Source: Macquaria australasica
Lineage: Eukaryota > Chordata > Actinopteri > Centrarchiformes > Percichthyidae
DNA length: 64,000 nucleotides
Direction: 5' to 3'
Assembly (NCBI GenBank): GCA_005408345.1
Contig: SEMN01000045.1
Location: 606,001-670,000, forward strand
This document shows, piece after piece, positions 37,910-48,248 of this stretch (its first letter is position 1; the number at the start of each line of letters is the position of its first letter). The notes beneath the pieces were generated by a model. That model ran no database searches. It was not told where the DNA came from and worked only from the letters and a program-made list of their open reading frames with translations. A program made the translations under genes and the position numbers.

Positions 37910-38435
37910 TGAACAGGCCGGGTCAGGACTGGTTTCAGGACTGAGCTGTGGTTGAAATTGCACCGAATCACCAACAGCACTCACAGACTATAGCTCTTAG
38001 AGCCCTCACATTTCAGCACCGTCTCAGTGCACCAACCAACACTACAGCGGTCCACTTTTTCTACAGGGGATCCCAACTGCCATCCCTTACAGTGATGTCA
38101 CTGATTAAAAACAAACAGTCGATTGTCAGGGCATGTTCTCTGCTTTAAAAAAAAGTCAGTCTTGTTTTTCTTTTTTCTGTTGTGAAAGTGATGAAATTGT
38201 TTTATTATCTATTAGCAGAAGTATACATGTACAAGAGTTCTAAGCTATATAATGTAACGACGTCACATTTTTAAAAGGCTCTCCTTTGTAACAGAGAGAA
38301 GAAGAAGCCTGGCTTGGGTGGAGGGGTGGGAATGGGGGTAGGGGGGTTTCTATATTTTGATAATGTGTGACTATGATCTACAAGCAGTATACAGCAGAAG
38401 AGGAACAATAAATAAGTGAACACTCACGCACGCTC
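37910..38435 (+). terminator. fzr1: fzr1 3' UTR with AATAAA polyadenylation signal
   Basis: AATAAA at 38407-38412 is the first canonical signal after the fzr1 stop and is followed by a short overlapping AATAA. Cleavage would fall near 38425-38435, giving a 3' UTR of about 0.5 kb. Confidence 0.65.
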
Positions 38436-38439
38436 ATGC

Positions 38440-38827
38440 AGCTGCAAAGAATGAACTGTTTATTGGTGTTTTGTCAGTTTGTCACATGGAGTAGAGCCAG
38501 AGTGTATCCATGTCTGGAGATAAGGAAATGTGACACTTTTTTCATTCATTTAGTCCTGTTTTGAATCTGGCAAAGGTATTTTATTAAAAACATGTCGCAC
38601 AGAGGAGCACTCATCCTTATAACAGTCCACTTAATTACTGTTTTTGATTTGATTCAGTCCAAGTGTTGTGGTTTTTGATAGTCCAGCGTCACCAGCACGA
38701 GTGAAAAGTCCATAATCCTTGAAACAGATTCAGATTTGGGTTGGGTTTTATTTTGGGGGGGGGGTTACTTTCTCAGAGACTTACTTAGAAGGAGAATGTC
38801 CGCGTGTTACCAGCTCAGTCTAGTAAT
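38440..38827 (-). terminator. ipo13: ipo13 3' UTR with AATAAA polyadenylation signal
   Basis: On the minus strand AATAAA reads from 38464 to 38459, about 365 nt after the ipo13 stop. A second candidate lies near 38579-38584. The first is only 46 bp from the fzr1 signal on the other strand, so the two mRNAs end almost against each other. Confidence 0.6.
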
Positions 38828-41531
38828 CTAGTATCCAGACCCCTGCAGGCCCCGACAGAGCAGAGAAAACTCTTTCACAATGTCCTTCACGTGACGCTTG
38901 TTGGTTTGCTCCCTGGAAGACAGACAAGGATGTCACTGATCTTTGTCCAAACATGTCACTAATATTTCACTGTGTCACTTTGTGATGAGGAAATATTTCC
39001 TAAACTAAAAGTGACAGCAGCATCCGATTAAATGGAGAACATTACATCATTATGATTGGCAATACAAAGTGTGTTTGAAATGATGCAGTATCCCCGTTAT
39101 TACCACCAATGCATGCTTTTTATTTAGTGTAAATCAAGAAATCATTCCCTCTGAATCTTACAGTCCCAATTATTTTCAAGGATATAAATCACATGCTTAT
39201 AATATTCCAGTTCTTCTCCATTGGATTGAACCAGTTTTGCCAGTTGTGTTCAAAGACTGCAAATGCAATGCAGTGATAGCAACTGTGCAGCTGTGACGTA
39301 GGGGTGTGTGAATGAAAGGTGGGAACATCTTAAAAGGGAAAAAGCAGTTGTCCAACTTTGTTACAGTGACATATTACTGCACTGTAGACAAGGCAAAGTT
39401 TTAGCTGACTTTAGTGTAGCCTCTCTTCCTCAATAAAAGTGGGGTTTTGTTTTCAATATGGCTTTGGAAAATTGGAAAACACTGGGATCTCATGACAAGA
39501 TTGGATTTGTCTCATACCAGGGAGAATATAACAGCGTGTGATGAGGATGAAGATCTATGACCTGATGTGAACAGATATGAAACAGTAAACAGACTTCAAA
39601 TATTTTTATAGATATTCTGTTTTGTTAATCACTACTAAACTGCAGGTTTGAACATGATTTGATGAAGGATGTTTGTCATTTTGCTCTCTTCAATGAGGAG
39701 TTTACTTTTTAGACACCAGCATGTGATTATTATTTTATTTTATTTTTTTATTGTATGAAGCGTTTTGAGAATGCAACCCCTTTTAAAACATGCATTTTTG
39801 ATATACAAATTTGGTTTATGAGTCATTCTATTCTTAAAACCGGTTTTTGTTTCTAATGCTGCATCAAAACATTGGAGCAAAAACTTTTAACAGGCATATT
39901 AATTACCTTAGAAGCTGCTGACTGAAGGTGTGTTTCTGCTCTGTGGAGACCTGGGCGGAGGGGAATCCTGGGGTCTGCAGTGTTTCTTTGAGCCACTGGG
40001 ACAGCAGAGCCGGGCAGTGTCTGTTCAGACTCAGCAACACCTCAGAGAAGTGCTCCGTCAGACTGCGAGGTGAGCCGCCTCCAACCGCCTGAGACAGACA
40101 TGAAAACATACAGCAGGCTTCCATTAGAAGGCAGTTTGAAATTAGACTAAATCTCAGGAATAAAAATGCATGCACAGGACTCTAATGATACATACTTTCA
40201 TATCTAGCTGTCTTGTGTCTAATTGGCTGACTCACCTGGAGGATGGTCTCTGTCAGAAGCTGTCCATCCCTCTGCAACACTTCACCAAGCGAGGGTATGT
40301 CTTTACAGCGAGGCAGCAGCTCTGTCTGCCGGGGACAGAGGGACAAAAAAAAAACAAGAATCTTTGAGCTGATGCGTTGAAATCAGATCAAAACTACAGC
40401 TTACACTTAAACCGTGCACATTTCCACCTCAACTTACAAAGAACAGACTGGCAGCTTTCACTGTGGGGGTCTCTGGGAACTTCAGGGATAGAATCCCTGG
40501 AGAGAACAGAGGATAAAAAGTTGTTTTAATGAATGCTCCAGCTAATGACGGTCGTCTCAGGCAGAATTTCAAGATCACGGGGTCAAAAAAAAGAGAAAAG
40601 TTGCCTTAATTATGGACAGTCATTTTCAGAAAGACTTTATTAATCCTCCGATTTGAATTTGACCACATATTGCATTGAATCAAACATATGTAAAAGGAGT
40701 AACATCATGCCATACAATTCATTTTTATCAGTTCTGATACCAGTACATTTTTGGAATTTACTCATCTTCAAAAGCTGCAGAAATATGCAATAAACAAATC
40801 ATTCTTCCTACATTAAATATTGAGTCATATCTGTGAGAATGACCTGCATACAGTACACGCATGTAATGACGCTCACCACAGTAAAACAATGCTTTAACAT
40901 CCATCTGGTCAGACAGGTACAAATCAGGTTTCCTTTTAAGAATCTAACGGTGAAGAAAAAACAAAGTGGTTAGGCAAAGTTTTCTGTGTGCACAACAGTG
41001 GACGAGAGTATTCGACCCACCTGAGAATGAAGGTGCATAAATGATTCTGCAATATCCGGATGATCCCGTGGACCTGTAAAATAAATACAAGATGAGACAA
41101 GACAAACTAAAGATAAATTGAGATTTCACTGCAGGAGTTTGGTACCTTGCTGAAATATAGTGAGCGTGGCAGAAGTCAGCGCTTCAATAAGGCTTTTGAT
41201 GTTCGAGGTATGGTGTTCCTCTCCAGCAAATATGTGAACCATCTAAAAAAAAAAGCACGTTAAGAGTCTTCATTACATTGGGAGGGACACTGCTTTGTAT
41301 TCAGGCCCCGATTGGTGTGTGTGTGTGAGGGGGTGTACCTGCCGTGCCAGGTCCAGAGCTGAGGCTTGTGGGAAGGCGCTATAGATCTGCCCCAGCATCT
41401 CACTCAGCTGAGCCACCATGGGCCCGAAATCATGTAGGAGGGTTCGAACCGACTTATCAAACACGCCGCACACTGCCTGGAGGGAGGGAAAAGAGAGAGA
41501 GCTGTGAGTGTGAGTCAGATAAATCATACAT

Positions 41532-41585
<54 letters not shown>

Positions 41586-43423
41586 CTGCACATACATATT
41601 TATGCAGGCAGTAAAAACCCTCCTACCTCGACTACCTCTGAGTCATCAAGCCACTTGCTGAGGATGGTCTGGATCAACGTGAACACTTGCTGTAGCACCA
41701 CAACAACCTAACAAAGACATGAAATAAAATGTGTCCTCACTTGTCAAGCAATACATATGAAATTGTGATTTTATATTTAGTTCACTTCAGCATATTGAAA
41801 TATTTTGCATGTTCAGAAATATTGATGCACAAACCACTATTTCATTTCGTGCTTATTTTCAGATCACAGAAGCAAAGATACAGTAGCTGGTAATAATATA
41901 TGATAATGGAGCAAGTGGTACTAATGTCCATAGGTAGACAGTGTTTATGGCTAGACTTACTGGATTCCGTGTGCTCTGTGAGGGAGTGAGTCTTGGGCTG
42001 GATGCTCCCTCTGAGCTGTCTGCTTGTCTGTTGATGTCCAGAGTGGTAAAGAGACTGGACAGCATCCCCAGGATGTGGATAATAGACTGTTTGTTAGTGG
42101 GATTAGGCTGTAGAGGGAGACAGTGGATGGGTTTGATAGGCAGCCTTGGTGATGACAGTGAGAACTGGCAAAAAGATATTGTCAATATTGTCATATTGTG
42201 ACAGCGACTGTGAGAGCAAAGAGCCATTTTACTGCTGTAACTGTAAAAGTTGCATCATATATTCTGTTTTGTTAATCACTACTAAACTGCAGGTTTGAAC
42301 TGCAGAGACGCTGTTATGAAATGAAGCTGCTAGTATCTGAGTCTCAATGAGCTCATTAAAACCTATTTTATCTGTACTCTAGAGGAGTAGTGTTCATTAT
42401 GTATTAAATCAATCTTAAAATTGCAATAATAGTTGCTTTGTATCAATATTTATTATAAGTATATTCGGTTCTTCTTGCAGTGTACTTGTATCTACACTAA
42501 TCAATGAAAACCTTTACCAAATATTCTCACAGTATAATATATTGTATTGATTTGTAGTGTACTTGTGAAGTGAAGTAGTATTACTTATTACCGTGCTTAT
42601 TTCAAATGCAATCAACTAATTGAGTAAGAGTGTAAATGCAATAACTGGCTTTTTAAAGCGAATCCACCAAGATAGTTATTAACACAAACACAAACATATA
42701 GTGGACTTTGACTGAAGCATACTTTGATTGGTAAAACTTTTAAATTGCGACATATGAAATTACAGTGTACTTACTACTCACTGATGCGGTATTGATTATT
42801 AGTATACTTATTTTTAAGTGCACTGGACTAATACTGCTGCAATATTATGTTGAAAAGATAAAGCAATTACTCGAGTATTCTCAGTAACAGTACATGAAAA
42901 TCTACTTTAATTGCACCTTTATTAATTTATTTATTTATTTATTCAAAGCATACTTTTAAATAATATGTGAACTGTTCACCATTTATGAAAAATACCCAAA
43001 CTTACAAATTAAGTAGTATTTCTTATTATTACACTTATGTTAAGTACAGTGGAGTACCACTAGAGGAATAATACGCTTTAAAGTGAAAAAAATTGTTAAT
43101 ATATTTTTGTACTCAACTTTGGCACCAATATAATAATGTGCTTCAAATGTACTCATTGTGTTTAATATATTGTACTTGACTTACCCAATTTGTACTCCAC
43201 CACCTCTACTGCAGTTATAGTTTTAGTATTTGTGGGGTTTTGTGTAGAAGTGGCATGCGTTTCTCTTGATGTACAGTACCTCCTGCTGGGCCAGTGTGTC
43301 CAGCTGCTGGACGTGAGGAGTGATTAGAGTGTGAAGTCGGACCAGAATCTCCTCTGCCGGCAGGGTGGACAGGAGGAAACCCAGAGCCTGCATCAACCAC
43401 ATGCACTGGCTGCTCTGCACACA

Positions 43424-43460
<37 letters not shown>

Positions 43461-46400
43461 TACACATCATACATGATGCCCTCACAGAGACGGTTGGTGC
43501 ATTCGTGTTTGCAGAATAGGAAAGAACTGGTAGATGTTGAAGGCTGTTTACTCACCTTATGGATTTCTTTCAACAGCACATCCTGCGGAGGAACACAAGC
43601 GTTAATACAAAGACAGTCATCACACCGAAAAAAAAAAAAAGGCTGCGTGTTGGACCTGTGACACAGTCAGGATGTCCTGAGCGTAGGGGCCGAGGTCATG
43701 TCTGCACTCCCTGCAGATCCTCTTCAGAGTGGATACGCTGGACACAGACAGCTCTGCCTTCACAAGGCCCTGAAGCACCATGGGTAATATGCCACCCAAC
43801 ATCACTGGGTGGTCAGCCAGCCACTCAGCCAGGGATCCTGGCCAACGGATAGTGAACATGAATGGGTTTGTTACAGCTGTTACGCGTGCAGACCAGAACA
43901 CAAAAATGTAGATCTATGGCCATAAATAATTCTGGTTGTAATTTGCAAAATCTTGCTTTAATGTAAAACATTTAAATGTATGTATCATTGATAGTCCGGT
44001 GTCTGGACTATACTAGTCTTGGGACTAGTACACTAAAAAATAGCGATCAAACAAGTAAGAATGGATGATTTGTGAGAGAAACTGTAACTGTTAACAGGGT
44101 CGCAATAGGAAACAGGTGTCTGGGGATGTACCTATGGTGTACATGACGGTGTCAGCCAGCATAACGTTGCTGATGCTGATTCTGGGGATGAGACCGATAA
44201 GACCAGGAATAACATCCGAGTAGTTCACATCTATCGTCTCAGCTATGGACTGGAAGCCGAATAACAGGGCCTCTGTGTCCTGAAGACGGAGACAAACGAA
44301 GCGGGATGTTAGGGTCCAGAGAGGGGAAGAGGAAACATTTGCAAGATTACATTTGCTTTGTAGATATATAGTAGATGTACATGGAAACAGGTCTATGATT
44401 CTAATTGTGTAAATCACTGCATGTAAAGAATTCAGTTGTACGTTAGTGTAATTTACTTTGAAAAGAAAAGACTGGAGACTTTGTGTAGCTTATTCCAATT
44501 CTATAATAGTTAGTGTAAAGTAGATTTATTTAATATAAATATGCATCAGGCTAAAAATGAGGCACAGGGGATTTTGTAATAAAAAAAAAAAGTGGGTGAA
44601 CTGACACAATGGATATTATCCACTTTAGACAATTACCTACAATTCATAGAATAAACTCTATATGATGGGAGTCAGTCATTAATTACATTACCTGCCATAC
44701 TGCTGACTGCTGGGGGTCCATCAGCTGTCTGCCCAGCCTGTCGTAGAGGTTACTGAGCAGCTCTGCCCCCAGCATTTCATACACATACATCAGAGTGTCG
44801 GAAATGTCCACTCTGAAATGCAAAACAAATTGTTGTCATTCCAAAGTGCTTCTGTGTGTAATACACTGAGACAGACATGTGTCTTTCCAGTAATCCAGTT
44901 TCAGAGCTCCTCCTTTCGTTAGTGTGTCTTGCCTGTAGATCCTGAACTGCTCCTTGTCATCGGAGGACCACGAGGCATACTCCTCCTGGGGGGGATAGTG
45001 GGATTTATGTAGTAGCACGTCCACCAGCTGGAAGTAAACCGGCCGGTAGACCTGCAGGTAAACGGCCTGCTTCTCCTCCTCGAATGACAAGATGTCATCC
45101 TGAACCCGCAGGAGAAAATTAGAAAGAAAGTTAGAAAGTGACAAGAAAAAACATTTAATGTGCAAAACATCTCATTCATTCATTCATTCATTCACCTTAC
45201 CTGCAGAGTATACCAGAAGGTGAGTGTAAGGGAGCTGGTGGTCTCACTGACTGGGTAGTGCCCAGGGATGCCAGTACAGAAAAGAATCATGTTAACTAAA
45301 GCCAGATATTCTTGCCAGTGCTCCACCTGTTCCAACAAAACCCTACACAAACACATTGACCCAAATTAAGAAATAAAAGCAATTTACTGAAGCCAGGTTA
45401 TAGGATGGCGGTGTGTGTGTTTGTGTGTGTGCATCTGCGCGTACCTGGAGTGTGTTTCCCCCATGGCAACAGCAATACGACAGATGCCATGTGAGGTTTC
45501 CATGTCCCCATCCTGAGCGGCTGTCTTCAGCTGGTCATGGAGACCCAGCACCAGAGGCATCAAGTTCACCAGAGCATCAATGTACCTGCACACACATTCA
45601 CTGATTCACACACCTGGGAGCTGACTGACTGTGACCTTACTGAGTTTATGATCCAAGCGTGTTTTCTCACCTCTGGCAGTCAGGCTGAGAGATGGCATTA
45701 ACTATCGTCTCCACAGCCGTGTCGAACAGCTCTGGGTTGGACAGCGCAGTGAAACAGTCCTGGACCAGTTCATGACTCTCTCCTAACGGGACGTCCAGCC
45801 CCACCCAGCTGGACAGGCAGCGCAGCACCTTCTCCTTCACCTGGTTCGAAGAGTCCTGGCTTTGGAGCAGCTGGCGCAGCATGGGGCACGCCACCGCCCA
45901 CTCCCCAGCCAGGACCTCCCTCAGCTGGGCGCGACGGGCTTGAGCCAGCCGGCTGCTCTGGAACTCCTCTGGAAGTACAGTGAGGAGCTCCAGCAGTGCG
46001 AGGCAGTGTGCGTGAGGGTCCTGGGTGGCCTCTGCACCAGAGCCACCTTCAGAGGCAGGTTTCTGCGGTTGGAAGGCCCTCACCATGTCCGCCACCGGCT
46101 GGGACCAAGCCTGCGGGATTAAGTTGAGAGCCATGGCGGCTAGGGCTACACACAACCTGGTTAGCACCATTTTGGGCCCCGAGGAGAAGTGTAGGATGTG
46201 GGAGAGGAGCTGCATCCTCAGGCTCTCATGCTGGTCTATGGGGAGGTCACTCCAATGACGGGAGATCTTGGCATGGAGGGTGCTGGCACCAAAAAACTGC
46301 ACCTCTGGGAGCTGCAAAGAGACAGACAGAGATGAAATAGCTGCTGTAGACATACCAAATATACATGAAACCTTGAACTCAACATAGCAATATATATACT

Positions 46401-47381
46401 GTATATTTATATACGTGTTGCAGCTCTGATCAGCACTGACATCCGGCCCGTCTTTCTTCACTGCATTACACTGCCTGACGTACTTGCACACTGCAATAGT
46501 CTCAAATGTAGACTTTGCAGTTGTCTGAGCAGAGGCACAACAACAGACCTTGTCAGGGCCAAGCAGGGCCCAGCAAAACTGCCAGGCCTGTGCAGAGGCC
46601 TGGGCCTGGGTCAGCCACTTCTGGGCCACATTCTTATGTTCCATGTCCGTGTCAAAGTACAGCTGGTAGAGAGCCTGGAAGAGGAGAGAAGAAGAGCCAA
46701 TACAAAGGGAACCTCTGAACAAAACGTAATTTGACAACAACAGATGAGGATGATATTGACAAAGACGTCTGGGCAGATCAAAATCATAATCATGATAAAG
46801 TTCAACAATAAACATCCCCATATTTTCCTATCTACTTTGACTGAGGAGGTATAATGGCAATAAATGCATCTGTGTTTTATCTGGTGTAACTTTTAAATTG
46901 AATTGCTGAGTTGCATTTACAGCCAGCATGTATGATAATGCATGCTGGAGGAACAATTGTTTGAATAGAGTAAAGAAATGTGTTGTCATAGCGACTAATC
47001 CAAAGCACATGGTGTTAGTTATTATTAGGACAGCATATGCTTATAGCTGGTATCATGTTACAGAAGGTCCAGCTTGTCTGATCTCCCTATGTTAGAGTGC
47101 AATTAACAAACTACCGTTTTCTACTTGACTAAACTGCTGCTGTTGAACTTTTACTCAATATATAATAAAATATATCCATATCAATATGAGATGATGCTGC
47201 AGCTCTTAGCTTAGCTTTCCTGTTCTGAATGGTATTACAGAAGCTCCATCTGCACGCCCACTTCAGTAAACAGTCATCCGGTGAAGTGGCTGATTATTGA
47301 CAAGTAACTTACCGACTCCACATTCTCCACCGTTATCTCCAACTCCACCGGGCTGTCTCCCGGATTGGCTGGAGGCTCCAT
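38828..47381 (-). CDS. ipo13: Importin-13
   Basis: Importin-13 is a bidirectional karyopherin-beta carrier (in mammals it imports MAGO-Y14 and UBC9 and exports eIF1A) driven by RanGTP. Exons in transcript order: 47381-47313, 46674-46549, 46311-45671, 45585-45445, 45342-45201, 45099-44933, 44812-44692, 44279-44132, 43837-43656, 43582-43556, 43414-43280, 42107-41961, 41707-41627, 41476-41339, 41242-41146, 41073-41021, 40943-40877, 40496-40438, 40325-40236, 40088-39907, 38912-38828. These give 965 aa; human has 963. Landmarks are MEPPANPGD, the importin-beta N-terminal region AQKWLTQAQ..FFGASTLHAKISRHW, LALLELLTVLPEEFQ, ETIDVNYSDVIPGLIGLIPRISISN, CMWLMQALGFLLS, and the end KDIVKEFSLLCRGL. All phases close. 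Intron 6 has a GC donor, exon 10 is only 27 nt, and the acceptor of exon 11 is preceded by a GT repeat. Confidence 0.97.
38913..39906. other. ipo13 last intron
   Basis: 994 nt. Contains one copy (39612-39653) of a 42-bp sequence found again, exactly, at 42259-42300 in another ipo13 intron. Otherwise AT-rich with nothing recognised. Confidence 0.6.
39612..39653. repeat. 42-bp dispersed duplicate, copy 1
   Basis: Identical over 42 bases to 42259-42300; flanks differ. Confidence 0.85.
41533..41584. repeat. (CA)n microsatellite filling a short ipo13 intron
   Basis: About 26 CA units (GT on the sense strand of ipo13) within the 150-nt intron 41477-41626. Confidence 0.95.
42108..43279. repeat. 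ipo13 intron 11 with AT-rich repeat-like tract
   Basis: 1172 nt. From about 42395 to 43205 it is very AT-rich and shows many copies of motifs such as AGTGTACTT, AGTATACTT and TACTTATT on both strands, and a (TTTA)n at about 42925-42942. This looks like an old repetitive element or array, but I cannot define its ends or family. The 42-bp duplicate copy 2 is at 42259-42300. Confidence 0.45.
42259..42300. repeat. 42-bp dispersed duplicate, copy 2
   Basis: Exact match to 39612-39653, 2.6 kb away in the same gene. Confidence 0.85.
43425..43458. repeat. (AC)n microsatellite next to an ipo13 splice acceptor
   Basis: On the ipo13 strand this is (GT)17, ending about 10 nt before the AG of the exon 11 acceptor (43416-43415). 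Confidence 0.95.
43838..44691. other. ipo13 introns 7 and 8
   Basis: Introns 43838-44131 and 44280-44691 flank the exon at 44132-44279. AT-rich; nothing recognised. Confidence 0.5.
45172..45194. repeat. (ATTC)n tetranucleotide repeat
   Basis: Short ATTC array just inside ipo13 intron 5. Confidence 0.9.
46312..46548 (-). other. ipo13: ipo13 intron 2, stop-free and a multiple of three
   Basis: This 237-nt intron has a normal donor (AAG|GTCTGT) and acceptor (TTTGCAG|CTC). It contains no stop in the ipo13 frame, so its retention would add 79 residues instead of truncating the protein. Confidence 0.7.
46675..47312. other. ipo13 intron 1
   Basis: 638 nt, unique-looking, no recognised element. 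Confidence 0.5.
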
Positions 47382-47468
47382 CTGGCGCAACGTGAGGGTG
47401 CCTCCCTGTTGCCGTTGGATATCCCTTAGAAATAAAAGCCTGCTCGGTAAATAAATAAATAAATAAGT

Positions 47469-47513
<45 letters not shown>

Positions 47514-48248
47514 CAATTTAAACGGTGAGACACTGTCCTCTAAAGTGTGTCAAAGCACGCTGACAGAGGACGCAGCGGGTCACTCAGCTGTCCATGCAGT
47601 ACACATGTGGGCAGTGCGCTCAGGCACGACGACATACTGACCTCTGTGGGGGCTGAAAAGTTGTTGTCTCACATTACCACCAGCAAACTGTCAAATGCCG
47701 ATCAACTAATGTTGCAGCAAGCCTGCAATAATCATGAATGCAGTCAAACTTGCCCACAGCTTGATAGTGTGTGTGTTCAACGCTACAGCGCTCTTCTACA
47801 ACAGGCGCTCCTGACGCAGACAACTGCGCCTCTGACGCACTGGCACCTGATTGGAGCAGCAGAGCAACAGCGGCTTGCAAACCGATGCATTTCGGGGGAA
47901 TGGATGCAGAGACGAGTGACTCTGACAGGAAACAAAAAACACACACACAGAGAGAGCTGGAGAGTGAAACACGAACTTGCAGAGGGATCAGTGACGGATC
48001 AGTGATCAGTTTGCTCTTTAGGATAAAGCGCGTGCGTCTTTGGTGCTCCCACCGCCGCCTGCATGCAGCCTGCCGCGCGGCCCCACCCCTGCTCCTCTTC
48101 TGCCCGACTCCCTCAGGATATTTTTAGCGCTGATGATGTGTCCTGTCAAATCACGTAACGGAAACAACCCCCAGAGCTAAACAAGCAGAGCTGCCGTGGA
48201 GAGCCCGCTTTGGTCCGTTTTTCATTGTGATCTGCAGGGGAAGGCGAG
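47382..48248. promoter_or_regulatory. Shared upstream region of ipo13 and the mucin-like gene
   Basis: 867 bp separate the start codons of two head-to-head genes, so both promoters must lie here unless extra 5' exons exist. It contains a (GA)n tract at 47470-47511, about 90 bp from the ipo13 ATG, and a GC-rich stretch near 48035-48110. No TATA box is evident. A 152-codon open frame (47547-48005) has no supporting feature. Confidence 0.5.
47470..47511. repeat. (GA)n microsatellite near the ipo13 start
   Basis: About 20 GA units; (CT)n on the ipo13 sense strand in the presumed 5' UTR or core promoter. Confidence 0.95.

Noticed and set aside
45667..46821. Single 384-codon reading of ipo13 without intron 2
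   Set aside because: Human IPO13 joins PDK directly to PEIQYFGAS. The intervening 79 codons have a normal donor and acceptor and are treated as an intron.
47382..47516. N-terminal extension of importin-13 through the CT repeat (Leu-Ser repeats)
   Set aside because: The frame is open but begins with TTG. The Leu-Ser run comes from the microsatellite, and human IPO13 starts near the ATG at 47381.
47547..48005. 152-codon plus-strand open frame between ipo13 and the mucin-like gene
   Set aside because: Composition is not protein-like, there is no recognised motif, and it lies in the shared promoter region.
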